From NCBI RefSeq assembly GCF_020179755.1, contig NZ_JAIUCY010000002.1, positions 558,001 through 622,000 of the forward strand: DNA of 64,000 bases. The letters are read 5' to 3'. Below are positions 9,036-17,612 of the stretch, one piece after another. A model generated the notes under the pieces. It saw only the letters and a list, made by a program, of their open reading frames with translations, searched no databases and was not told the DNA's origin. Numbering within the stretch: the first letter of the stretch is position 1; every line of letters starts with the position of its first letter. The DNA is from Herbaspirillum sp. alder98. Its GTDB lineage: Bacteria > Pseudomonadota > Gammaproteobacteria > Burkholderiales > Burkholderiaceae_D. The position numbers and the translations under genes are program-made.

Positions 9036-11294
9036 ATGTTCACCGCCCATCATCCTTCATCCGCCTCCTCCCGCAACCCGCGCTCATCCCGCCTTGGCCG
9101 CTCGTCCATTGCCCGCTCCACGCCGCCGCGCTCGGCGGGTGCCTGCCGCTGGTGTGCCCGGCGCCTCTCGGTCGGCGGCGTGCTTTCGGCCACCTTGTGT
9201 TGCAGCGCGCCGTCGCTGGCCGACGATACGCTGCACCCTGGCGCCGGCCTGCCCGGCATTACGGTATCCGCCCCGCATGCCGTCACGCCGGCGGACGCCT
9301 ATACCGTCGAGGCCATGGGCACCGCCACCGGCCTGCCGCTGGCACCGCGTGAAACGCCACAAGCGGTGAGCGTCGTGACCCGCCAGCAGATCGAGGACGC
9401 CAACCTGCCCACCGCACTCGACGCCCTGCTGGCGGCACCCGGCATTGCCGCCGTGCATAGCGACAGCAATCGCAGCCAGTTGTCGGCGCGGGGCTTTGCC
9501 ATCGACAACCTTCAATTCGATGGCATGCATTCGCCGTTGCTGCCGCACTGGAACTTCGGCGCCACCAACATGAGTTCGGCCATCTTCGAGCGGGTTGAAG
9601 TGGTGCGCGGCGCGACCGGGCTGATGACCGGCAACGGCGAGCCGTCAGCGGCGATCAACTTCATCCGCAAGCAGCCGCTGGGCAGGTTCGACGCCGCGGG
9701 CATGGTGGGCGTGGGCAGCTGGGGCGAGCGCCGGGCCAATGTCGATGTCTCGCTGCCGCAGCTTGGTCGACATCGCTGGCGCACGCGGCTGGTCGCCGAG
9801 ACGTCTGACGCCGGCAGTCACGTCAGCTGGCAGGGGCAGCGCTCGGGCACCTTCTATGGCGTGGCCACGATGAACCCGGCGCCGCGTACCGAGCTCAGTG
9901 CCGGGATCGAATACCAGCAGGATGCCGCCCGCGGCTTTGGCAGCGGGGTGCCTCTGTTCTATCGCGATGGCGGCCGTACCGCATTCGATCGTTCGGCGTC
10001 CAACAACACCCGTTGGGCGCGCATGCAGACACGCTCGAGCACGCTACTGGCCAACCTGCGGCATCGCTTCGAGAACGCCTGGCAATTGCGGGCCGCAATC
10101 GACCTGAATCAGGGGCATTACCACATGCGCAATCTCTTTCGGGGCAAGTTTCCCGATCATGACAGCGGTCGTGGCATGTCGCAGGTCTGGCGCCATTACG
10201 ACGGCACGCGCCATCGGCGCCAGGCCAGCCTGTCACTGACCGGGCCGTTTTCGCTGCTGGGGCGCCGGCACCAGGCGGTGCTGGGCTGGTCGCGGGTGAT
10301 CGATCACAGCCGCATCGACCGCCATGTCGAGCAAGCGCCCTTGCCTGACATCGGCAGCTTCTTTGACTGGCGCCGCGCGCCCATCGCCGAGCCGCGATGG
10401 AATGAACAGACCGAACCGGCCAACCATCGGCGCGTCGTGCAAAGCGGCGCGTATGCTGCCGGACGCTTTTCGCTGGCAGCGCCCTTGCATCTGATCCTCG
10501 GCGTGCGATTGGCCAATATCGACATCGAACGCAACTATTTCGGCAGCCACGAGCGCTATCGCCATCGCAACCAGCTGATTCCCTATGCCGGCGCAATCTA
10601 TGATCTCGACCCGACCTACGCGCTGTACGGCAGCTATACCAGCATCTTCAAGCCGCAATTTGCACAATCGGCCGACGGTCGCCTGCTGGCACCGGTCGAA
10701 GGACGCAGCATCGAGGCCGGCCTCAAGGCAGCTTGGCATGACGGCGCGCTCAATGGATCGGCGGCCGTGTTCGACACCACGCAACGCAACCTGGCCGTGA
10801 CGATACCCGGGACCCAGGTACGCGGCCGGCCGGCCAGCCAGGCTTCGCGCCCTGCCCGCGGCGTGCGGGTGCACGGCGTCGAGTTCGAACTGAGCGGCAG
10901 GCTGCACCCACGCTGGGAGATCAGCAGCAGCTTTACCCGCTTCATCAAGCGCAGCGCCGATGGGCGGCGGCTCGACAATCCCTTCCCCTCGACCCAGCTG
11001 AAACTGTTCAACAAGTTCAGGCTGTCGGAGCAACTGACGCTGGGCGGCGGCGTCGACTGGCACAACGGCATCGGGCGCAATACCAGCCAACCCGCAGGCA
11101 AGGGCTGGGTCGGGCAAGCCAGCGTGGCCCTGGTCAACCTGATGGCGCGCTACCAGTTCGACCGCCGGCTGTCGCTGGCGCTGCATGCCGACAACCTGTT
11201 CGATCGCCATTACTATAGCCAGGTGGGCTTTCACAGCCAGGGCTGGATCGGCGATCCGCGCCAGCTAAGGGCGACGCTGCGGGCCACCTATTGA
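9036..11294 (+). CDS. fauA: TonB-dependent ferric hydroxamate siderophore receptor (FauA-like)
   Basis: A 752-residue outer-membrane receptor. An unusually long charged N-region precedes a signal sequence (LSVGGVLSATLCCSAPSLA, about residues 45-63). A plug domain follows (ETPQAVSVVTRQQIEDANL; LSARGFAIDNLQFDGM; EVVRGATGLMTGNGEPSAAINF), then a 22-strand-type barrel ending in an aromatic residue (RATLRATY). The plug motifs are of the FhuE/FpvA/FauA siderophore class. Position after the exporter matches alcRS-fauA of Bordetella. The start may lie further in, since the first 44 residues are atypical for a signal peptide. Confidence 0.88.
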   Translation: MFTAHHPSSASSRNPRSSRLGRSSIARSTPPRSAGACRWCARRLSVGGVLSATLCCSAPSLADDTLHPGAGLPGITVSAPHAVTPADAYTVEAMGTATGLPLAPRETPQAVSVVTRQQIEDANLPTALDALLAAPGIAAVHSDSNRSQLSARGFAIDNLQFDGMHSPLLPHWNFGATNMSSAIFERVEVVRGATGLMTGNGEPSAAINFIRKQPLGRFDAAGMVGVGSWGERRANVDVSLPQLGRHRWRTRLVAETSDAGSHVSWQGQRSGTFYGVATMNPAPRTELSAGIEYQQDAARGFGSGVPLFYRDGGRTAFDRSASNNTRWARMQTRSSTLLANLRHRFENAWQLRAAIDLNQGHYHMRNLFRGKFPDHDSGRGMSQVWRHYDGTRHRRQASLSLTGPFSLLGRRHQAVLGWSRVIDHSRIDRHVEQAPLPDIGSFFDWRRAPIAEPRWNEQTEPANHRRVVQSGAYAAGRFSLAAPLHLILGVRLANIDIERNYFGSHERYRHRNQLIPYAGAIYDLDPTYALYGSYTSIFKPQFAQSADGRLLAPVEGRSIEAGLKAAWHDGALNGSAAVFDTTQRNLAVTIPGTQVRGRPASQASRPARGVRVHGVEFELSGRLHPRWEISSSFTRFIKRSADGRRLDNPFPSTQLKLFNKFRLSEQLTLGGGVDWHNGIGRNTSQPAGKGWVGQASVALVNLMARYQFDRRLSLALHADNLFDRHYYSQVGFHSQGWIGDPRQLRATLRATY

Positions 11295-11608
11295 ACTGGC
11301 CCCCGCGTAGAAACTGTAAAAAAAGTTGCCACCATGCCGTACTTGCATTGTTGTCATGAAGACAAAACAGCGCCAATTCGGATTGCTAATACTTGCAAGC
11401 AGTTAGAATCAATTAACGGCTAATTACATCAAGGCTCATCATTTAAATTACCCCCGGGAAACTTCGTTTTTACCCAGGCATCGATGGCGCTTGATCCGCA
11501 AGTGCAAGCGGCGAGAATGGCTGCTGTCCAAACCAGGCAAGATTTGGTATCGTCCCGCGATTATCGATTCAACGCACCGCACACCGCGGCGCTTCTCCCC
11601 CCGACGTT
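11295..11608. other. Intergenic region between fauA and purT
   Basis: 314 bp of lower-GC DNA with several A/T tracts but no open gene that I can support. It must hold the purT promoter. I see no convincing PurR-type palindrome and no T-tailed terminator after fauA; a weak TTGTC-ATGAA-GACAA hairpin occurs near 11350. Confidence 0.5.
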
Positions 11609-12820
11609 ATGAAAAAAGCTATCCGACTAGGCACCCCCCTCTCTTCATCCGCCACCAAGGTCATGCTGCTCGGTTCCGGCGAACTGGGCAAGGAAGTCAT
11701 CATCGCGCTGCAACGCCTGGGTGTTGAAGTCATTGCCGTGGACCGCTATGAAAATGCCCCTGGCCACCAGGTGGCGCACCGCTCCTACGTCATCAACATG
11801 ACCGATGGCGCCGCGCTGGCCGAGCTCATCGCCAAGGAGCAGCCCGACCTGATCGTGCCGGAGATCGAAGCCATTGCCACCGAGACCCTGGTGCAGCTGG
11901 AAGAGGCAGGCCGCGCACACGTGATCCCGACTGCGCGCGCGGCCTGGCTCACCATGAACCGCGAAGGCATTCGCCGCCTGGCCGGTGAAACCCTGAGCCT
12001 GGCGACATCGCCCTATCGCTTCGCCGACAGCCTCGATGAGCTGCGTGCGGCGATCCAGCAGATCGGTTTTCCGTGCGTGATCAAGCCGGTCATGTCGTCC
12101 TCGGGCAAGGGCCAGTCCAAGATCGATGGTCCCGACGAGATCGAGGCCGCATGGAACCACGCCGCCGCCGGTGGCCGGGTCGATGCCGGACGAGTGATCG
12201 TCGAGGGCTTCATCGATTTCGACTACGAAATCACGCTGCTGACGGTACGCTCGCTCAACGAGAACGGCGACACCATCACCAGCTTCTGCGACCCGATCGG
12301 CCACGTCCAGGTCAAGGGCGACTACGTCGAATCGTGGCAGCCCCATCCGATGCCATCGACCGCACTGGAACGGGCGCGCGAGATCGCCCGCAAGGTCACC
12401 GAGAACCTCGGCGGCCTGGGCCTGTTCGGGGTCGAACTGTTCGTCAAGGGCGACATGGTCTGGTTCTCGGAGGTCAGCCCGCGTCCGCACGACACCGGCA
12501 TGGTGACCATGGTCAGCCAGGTGCAGAGCGAATTCGAACTGCACGCCAAGGCGATCCTGGGCCTGCCGGTCAATACCGCGCTGCGCTCGCCGGGCGCCTC
12601 GGCCGTGATCTACGGCCAGCACGACGCCCGCGCCATCGCCTTCGACGGCGTGGCCGAAGCGCTGCGTATTCCTGGCGCCGATATCCGCCTGTTCGGCAAG
12701 CCCGAATCGTTCCAGCGCCGCCGCATGGGCGTGGCGCTGGCGGCCGCCGACAATGTCGAATCGGCCCGCATCCGCGCCAAGCAGGCTGCGGCCAAGGTCA
12801 AGCCGGTGATGCCCGACTGA
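11609..12820 (+). CDS. purT: Formate-dependent phosphoribosylglycinamide formyltransferase
   Basis: A 403-residue ATP-grasp enzyme that uses formate and ATP to formylate GAR in purine biosynthesis, independent of folate. Recognisable parts are the N-terminal nucleotide-substrate fold ([20 protein letters not shown]), the [10 protein letters not shown] region, the ATP-grasp core ([31 protein letters not shown]) and the metal-binding [11 protein letters not shown]...[15 protein letters not shown]. Length matches PurT (about 390-400 aa). It is monocistronic: preceded by its own leader and closed by a strong terminator. Confidence 0.95.
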   Translation: MKKAIRLGTPLSSSATKVMLLGSGELGKEVIIALQRLGVEVIAVDRYENAPGHQVAHRSYVINMTDGAALAELIAKEQPDLIVPEIEAIATETLVQLEEAGRAHVIPTARAAWLTMNREGIRRLAGETLSLATSPYRFADSLDELRAAIQQIGFPCVIKPVMSSSGKGQSKIDGPDEIEAAWNHAAAGGRVDAGRVIVEGFIDFDYEITLLTVRSLNENGDTITSFCDPIGHVQVKGDYVESWQPHPMPSTALERAREIARKVTENLGGLGLFGVELFVKGDMVWFSEVSPRPHDTGMVTMVSQVQSEFELHAKAILGLPVNTALRSPGASAVIYGQHDARAIAFDGVAEALRIPGADIRLFGKPESFQRRRMGVALAAADNVESARIRAKQAAAKVKPVMPD

Positions 12821-12836
12821 TCCAGCTTGCTCCAGT

Positions 12837-12876
12837 AAAAAACCGGACCCCGATGAAAATCGGCGTCCGGTTTTTT
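12837..12876 (+). terminator. Strong intrinsic terminator after purT
   Basis: Arms CCGGAC..CCGAT and ATCGG..GTCCGG around a GAAA tetraloop, with one C-C mismatch, flanked by A6 on the left and T6 on the right. The A/T symmetry would let it work in both directions, but only purT ends here. Confidence 0.9.
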
Positions 12877-13002
12877 ATTTTGGGCCTGGGCGAACCGCTG
12901 TACCGGCTGCGTCCACACAAATCTGTACACGCCGCCAGCCACGCATGCGCCTATGCTCAAGGCTGTCGGCGAAGCGGTTCGCCCACCTGCAAAGGAAACC
13001 TC

Positions 13003-13926
13003 ATGATCGTCCGTTCGCCGCCCAACTGGTGGCGCTTGCTGTTTATCTGGAATGGCTCGGTGTTGCCGGCGATCCTGCCGCAGATGGCGGTCATGACGGC
13101 GGTGTCGACGCTGGCCGTCTTCACCGGCGGTCGTGTGCTGGGCGACAAGCTGCCGCTGAACACCTCGATCTTCACCTTATTGGGCGTGGCGCTGGCGATC
13201 TTCCTGGCGTTTCGCAATACCGCCAGTTATGACCGCTTCCAGGAGGGCCGGAAAATATGGGGCGCCTTGCTGATCGCCGCCCGCGCACTGGCCTCGCAGG
13301 CGCGCGCCTATGTCCGCGACGATGCCCATGGCGCGCTTGACCAGCGCCTGTTCGTGGCCCGCCTGACGGCGCTGGTCTACGCCCTCAAGCACCAGTTGCG
13401 CCATACCAGCGCGGACCAGGACCTGGCCCGTCTGCTGCCGCTGCAACAAGCGCTGCGGTTGCGCCATGCGCACTACCTGCCGGTGCAATTGATGCATGAG
13501 CTGCGCCAGATGCTGGCCGAAGCGGAGCGCACCGATGCGCTCGGTGCGGCGCAATTATGGTCGTGCGATGCCCAGCTGAATGAACTCAATCACTGTATCG
13601 GCGCCTGCGAGCGGATCGCGGCCACGCCGATTCCGTTCGCCTATGGCGTGCTGCTGCATCGCACGGTCTATCTCTACTGCCTGTTGCTGCCGTTCGGCCT
13701 GGTCGACGCCATCGGCTATGCCACGCCACTGATCTCGGTGTTCGTGTCGTACACCTTCGTGGCGCTGGAAGCCATTGCCGGCGACATCGCCGAACCGTTC
13801 AGGGACAGCCCCAACGGACTGGCGCTGGACGCCATCTGTCGCGAGATCGAACGTTCGCTGGCCGAACTGAGCGGACAGGAAATGCTGCCGGCGATCGTAC
13901 GCGGCAAGGACTACCGCTTGAGCTAG
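13003..13926 (+). CDS. Bestrophin-family membrane channel protein
   Basis: A 307-residue inner-membrane protein of the bacterial bestrophin (formerly UPF0187, YneE-like) family, pentameric anion or cation channels. The N-terminal block WRLLFIWNGSVLPAILPQ, the hydrophobic segments and FRNTASYDRFQEGRKIWGAL are the family signature, and the C-terminal EAIAGDIAEPFRDSPNGLALDAI is also typical. The start is ATG 13003 preceded by AAAGGAAACCTC; a longer frame reaching back into purT is a shadow. It stands alone, followed convergently by ghrA after only 5 bp. Its ion specificity cannot be read from sequence. Confidence 0.9.
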   Translation: MIVRSPPNWWRLLFIWNGSVLPAILPQMAVMTAVSTLAVFTGGRVLGDKLPLNTSIFTLLGVALAIFLAFRNTASYDRFQEGRKIWGALLIAARALASQARAYVRDDAHGALDQRLFVARLTALVYALKHQLRHTSADQDLARLLPLQQALRLRHAHYLPVQLMHELRQMLAEAERTDALGAAQLWSCDAQLNELNHCIGACERIAATPIPFAYGVLLHRTVYLYCLLLPFGLVDAIGYATPLISVFVSYTFVALEAIAGDIAEPFRDSPNGLALDAICREIERSLAELSGQEMLPAIVRGKDYRLS

Positions 13927-13931
13927 GCCAA

Positions 13932-14882
13932 TCAGTAACCGCGTTCGAGATCGACATTGGCTGCGATCTCGCCGGTGCGGCGAAAGCGCTGCACATTGGC
14001 CGCCACGATGGCCGAGGCGGTCTCGCGGTTGGTCGGCGCCGAACAATGGGGCAGTACCGTCACGCTCGGATGCGTCCATTGCCACTGGTCCGCCGGCAAC
14101 GGTTCGGTGGCGAATACGTCGAGCACCGCATGCCGCAGGCGGGCGCTGTCGAGCGCGGCGCACAGGGCGGCGTCGTCGATGATCGGCCCACGAGCGAAAT
14201 TGATCAGTTGCGCCTGCGGCGGCAGCATGGCCAGGCGCTCGGCATTGAGCAGACCATGGGTGTCGGACGTCAGCGGCAACAGGCACACCAGGATGTCGCA
14301 CCGGCCCAGCATGTCGTGCAACCCCTGTTCGCCGCTATAGGTCTGCACGCCCTCCAGCGAGCGCGCCGTGCGGCTCCAGCCACAGACCTTGAAGCGCGCT
14401 CCCAGCAGCGCCCGCGCTGCCTCCACGCCCAGCGTGCCCAGCCCCAGGATGCCGACGGTACGCTGCTCGGGCAACACATACTGCTCGGCCTGCCATACCC
14501 GAAAACGCTGGCGCTGCGCATACAGCGGCATTTCGCGATGCAGATACAGGGTCCAGGCCAGCACTGCTTCGGCCATGGTGCTCGACAGGCGGGGATCGAC
14601 CAGGCGCGTCAGTTGCAGGCCGCTGTCGCGCAATTGCGGCGCCAGCCGTTCGACGCCGGCCCAGACGCTGTGCACCCAGCGCAATTGCGGCAAGTCACGC
14701 AAGCGCTGCGGATCCGGGTTGGCGACCACCGCGATCTGGCACTGCGCGCGCGCCTGCTCATCGAGCGCATCGAACGGTACGATGCGCTCGCCCGGCATGG
14801 CCTGCTGCAGCGCCTGCACCCAGTCGGCCGCATTGGTGGCGTCTTCACGACTGACGAAGACAATCGGTGCGACCTCGCTCAT
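13932..14882 (-). CDS. ghrA: D-2-hydroxyacid dehydrogenase, glyoxylate/hydroxypyruvate reductase A type
   Basis: A 316-residue NAD(P)H-dependent reductase. It has the Rossmann motif GILGLGTLGVEAA (about residue 145) and the catalytic triad of the family: Arg in NFARGP, Glu in FATEPLP and His in LPHCSAPT. GhrA-type enzymes reduce glyoxylate and hydroxypyruvate. Its start overlaps the stop of the upstream VOC gene by 4 bp, so the two are coupled and probably both controlled by the divergent LysR gene. Confidence 0.85.
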   Translation of the reverse strand: MSEVAPIVFVSREDATNAADWVQALQQAMPGERIVPFDALDEQARAQCQIAVVANPDPQRLRDLPQLRWVHSVWAGVERLAPQLRDSGLQLTRLVDPRLSSTMAEAVLAWTLYLHREMPLYAQRQRFRVWQAEQYVLPEQRTVGILGLGTLGVEAARALLGARFKVCGWSRTARSLEGVQTYSGEQGLHDMLGRCDILVCLLPLTSDTHGLLNAERLAMLPPQAQLINFARGPIIDDAALCAALDSARLRHAVLDVFATEPLPADQWQWTHPSVTVLPHCSAPTNRETASAIVAANVQRFRRTGEIAANVDLERGY

Positions 14883-15295
14883 TTGGCGTACACCTGCTCC
14901 AGGCGCTCGAAACCCTTGACCTCGATCGGGTTGCCGAACGGGTCGAGGAAGAACATGGTCGCCTGTTCGCCCGGCTCGCCCGCAAAACGGATCTGCGGCG
15001 CCAGCACGAACTCGACCTCGCCGCTGGCGGTGAGACGATCAGCCAGCGCTTTCCAGTCGACCATGGCCAGGATGATGCCCAGGTGCGGCATTGGCACCAT
15101 GTGATTGCCCACGCGGCCGGTATTGGTCACGGCAAAGGGTTCGCCCAGGTGCAGCGACAACTGGTGGCCGAAGAAATCGATATCGACCCAGGTGTCGGTG
15201 CTGCGACCTTCTTCGCATTGCAGCAGGTCGCAATAGAAGCGGCGTGCGACATCCAGGTCGCGCACGTGATAGGCCAGGTGGAAGATCGATTTCAT
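14879..15295 (-). CDS. VOC-family (glyoxalase/dioxygenase fold) protein
   Basis: A 138-residue single-module vicinal-oxygen-chelate protein. It opens with HLAYHVRDLDVARRFYCDLL and has SLHLG and a C-terminal FLDPFGNPIEVKGF, giving His/His/Glu-type metal ligands. The lines VDIDFFGHQLSLHLGEPF and HMVPMPHLGIILAMVDW place it near a 2-domain-like extradiol/glyoxalase subgroup of unknown substrate. It is the first gene of a two-gene minus-strand unit with ghrA, divergent from a LysR regulator; together they may process a 2-oxo acid. Confidence 0.8.
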   Translation of the reverse strand: MKSIFHLAYHVRDLDVARRFYCDLLQCEEGRSTDTWVDIDFFGHQLSLHLGEPFAVTNTGRVGNHMVPMPHLGIILAMVDWKALADRLTASGEVEFVLAPQIRFAGEPGEQATMFFLDPFGNPIEVKGFERLEQVYAK

Positions 15296-15319
15296 GAAAA
15301 CCTCAATGCGGGATGAAAA

Positions 15320-15334
15320 CCGCTAGCATAGCGG
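15320..15334. promoter_or_regulatory. Candidate LysR operator, inverted repeat CCGCTA-GCA-TAGCGG
   Basis: Perfect 6-bp arms separated by 3 bp in the 93-bp divergent region between the VOC gene and the LysR gene, where a LysR-type regulator would be expected to bind. The T-N11-A core is not strict, so the assignment is by position. Confidence 0.45.
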
Positions 15335-15388
15335 CGGCAAATCAAAAGAGATAGCATGTAATTTTTAATCCATCCAAAAGAATTATTT

Positions 15389-16279
15389 ATGGATAGCCGT
15401 TATCTGAAGAGCTTGATCGCCGTCATCGAATGCGGTTCGATCGCCGACGCCGCGCGCAATGAAGGGTTGACGGCGGCGGCCGTGAGCCAGCGGGTGCAGG
15501 CGCTGGAGCGCGAACTGGGGGTTGAACTGCTGTCGCGCGCCGGACATGCCGCCCGCGCCACCGAGGCCTGCAACGCACTGCTGCCGCGCGCCCGCAGCAT
15601 CGTGCGCGAGGTGGCCCTGCTGGCCGGCGACGCCGACGCCCGGGGCCTGACCGGCACGCTGCGCATCGGCGCCATCTCCACCGCGCTCACCGGCCTGCTG
15701 CCGGGCGCCTTGCGCCAGTTGACCCGCGAGGCGCCGCAATTGCGCCCGGCCATCGTGCCGGGCACCTCGCGTTCGCTCTATCAGGCGCTGCTGGCCGGCG
15801 AGCTGGATGCGGCGATCCTGGTGGCGCCGCCGTTCGCCTTGCCGCGCGGCTGGCAGGCCCAGGTGCTGCGCCAGGAAGAACTGATCCTGCTGGCGCGACG
15901 CGGCCTGCGTGGCGACCCGGCCACGCTGCTGCGTCAGCACCCCTATATTCGCTACGATCCGCATGCCTGGGGCGCGCGCCCGGCCCAGCATTATCTGGAT
16001 GACAATGGCCTGCAACCGGCCGTGCTGTGTGATCTGGACGCACTGGAAACCATCGCCATCCTGGTCGCCGACGGTGTGGGCGTGAGCCTGGTGCCGCGCT
16101 GGGGCGGCATCGACAAGCTGGCCAGCGGCTGTCGCATGCACGCCATCGAGGGATCCGAACAACAGCGCTATCGGCGCGACATCGTCTTGCTCAGCGCCAC
16201 CCAGGGCGAGCGCCCCAGGATGCTGCAACTGTTGCAGCAGGCGCTGCAGGTCCTAGCGCCTGGACCAGGCCTCGGGTGA
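15389..16279 (+). CDS. LysR-family transcriptional regulator
   Basis: A 296-residue LysR protein. The N-terminal winged helix-turn-helix (YLKSLIAVIECGSIADAARNEGLTAAAVSQRVQALERELGV) is unmistakable, and the C-terminal effector-binding domain starts near residue 90 (LTGTLRIGAISTALTGLLP). It is divergent from VOC-ghrA and most likely regulates that pair. Its last 27 bp overlap the 3' end of the PepSY gene on the other strand. Confidence 0.9.
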   Translation: MDSRYLKSLIAVIECGSIADAARNEGLTAAAVSQRVQALERELGVELLSRAGHAARATEACNALLPRARSIVREVALLAGDADARGLTGTLRIGAISTALTGLLPGALRQLTREAPQLRPAIVPGTSRSLYQALLAGELDAAILVAPPFALPRGWQAQVLRQEELILLARRGLRGDPATLLRQHPYIRYDPHAWGARPAQHYLDDNGLQPAVLCDLDALETIAILVADGVGVSLVPRWGGIDKLASGCRMHAIEGSEQQRYRRDIVLLSATQGERPRMLQLLQQALQVLAPGPGLG

Positions 16280-17503
16280 GGCGCCGGGGGTACTGCCGAC
16301 CAGGCGCTGCCGCTGCTGCAGGCGGGCGCGCCGCTTGCGCACCCAGATGATCACGCCGGTCACCGACAGCATCGCCACCAATGCCCCCATGATCGAAATC
16401 AGGATGCGACCGGGCAAGCCCAGGATGCGCCCCGAATGCAGCGGAAACTGCGCCTGCAGGAAGATATCGCCGGCGCTGCCGGTGCCGGGCACGCGACCGC
16501 CTTCGGCCGCGCCGGTGGCCGCATCGAAATACAGCCAGGCGTTGCCCAGGCCGCCGTCGCCATGGTCGTTGCCGGGTTCGAACAGGCCGACCCCGTAGAC
16601 GCCGAACATGGACGAATAGAACACGCCGCCCACCGGACCGGCCAGGCCGCGACGGCGGGCTTCTTCGACGCCCAGTTGCACCGCCTGTTCACGACTGACG
16701 CGGGGTTCGACGACCTTCTCGGGCGCCAGCGGAGTGCGGGTCTCGAACGGGCCGGTGCTGAGCGTGGACATGGTTTGCAGGATCGGCCGCATGACCTGGC
16801 GTTCCAGGTTCATCGAGATCGAGGTCACCGCCAGGATCAACAGCAAGGCCCACACCCAGACGCCGCCCGAGCGATGCAGGTCGAAATTGAGCTTGTGGCC
16901 GCCGTCGCGCCAGCGGAACGCCAACGACTTGCGCCAGCTGCGCCAGTTGGGGAAGGACAGGTACAAGGCGATGAAACAGTCCAGCGCCCAGACGATGCCG
17001 ACGATGCCCATGAGCCAGATGCCGGTTTCTATCCCGCGGATATCCGGCAGGTGCATCGTGTAATGCAGTTTGTAGAGAAACGGCAGCAGGTTTTCGCGCG
17101 ACAGTGATATCGCGCCCCACATGCGCCGGCCCTGGATCTCGGCGGTGACCGGATCGACCGCAATCTGGTTGAAATCGAGCACGTAGGGCTTGCCGGTGGC
17201 AGGGTCCAGGCGCGGCTCGATCATCATGTTCATGGTGTGACCCGGTTCTTCCTGGGTCAGCACATAGGTCACGCGTAGCTTGGGCTCGGCCTGCTCGACC
17301 CGGTTGGCCAGGGTCAGGCCATCCAGCACCGGCTGCGCGCTGGCGCCGGGGGCGGCGCTACGGGCCTCGAACAGTTGCGGATTGAGCCAGGCATCGAGCT
17401 CGTGATCCCACGAGATGACGGCGCCGGTTGCGCCCGAGATGAACAGGAAGACTGCCGCTGCCAGACCGAACCAGCGGTGGATGATGACGAACAATGCGCG
17501 CAT
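16253..17503 (-). CDS. PepSY-associated transmembrane protein
   Basis: About 416 residues, with an N-terminal membrane helix (LFVIIHRWFGLAAAVFLFISGATGAVISWDHELD) and further helices near the middle (IWLMGIVGIVWALDCFIALYL) and C-terminus (ILISIMGALVAMLSVTGVIIWVRKRRAR), the layout of PepSY_TM/PiuB-like proteins. These are often encoded with TonB receptors and can act as ferric-siderophore reductases; here the nearest receptor is 5 kb away, so the role is open. Start chosen at ATG 17503 (MRALFVI); an in-frame TTG at 17530 would add nine residues, and neither start has a clear SD. Confidence 0.85.
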   Translation of the reverse strand: MRALFVIIHRWFGLAAAVFLFISGATGAVISWDHELDAWLNPQLFEARSAAPGASAQPVLDGLTLANRVEQAEPKLRVTYVLTQEEPGHTMNMMIEPRLDPATGKPYVLDFNQIAVDPVTAEIQGRRMWGAISLSRENLLPFLYKLHYTMHLPDIRGIETGIWLMGIVGIVWALDCFIALYLSFPNWRSWRKSLAFRWRDGGHKLNFDLHRSGGVWVWALLLILAVTSISMNLERQVMRPILQTMSTLSTGPFETRTPLAPEKVVEPRVSREQAVQLGVEEARRRGLAGPVGGVFYSSMFGVYGVGLFEPGNDHGDGGLGNAWLYFDAATGAAEGGRVPGTGSAGDIFLQAQFPLHSGRILGLPGRILISIMGALVAMLSVTGVIIWVRKRRARLQQRQRLVGSTPGASPEAWSRR

Positions 17504-17612
17504 GGCTATCGAAGGATGGCAGAGTGGCAATAAAGCCCGGAATTCGAGAAAGCGCCATTGTAACGCCGACTAACGTCGACGCCACCCCGGTTTCCGGTTT
17601 TCTGATCGCCGC

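Noticed and set aside
12073-13002. Upstream extension of the bestrophin frame
   Set aside because: It lies inside purT and across its terminator; the family N-terminus begins at 13003.
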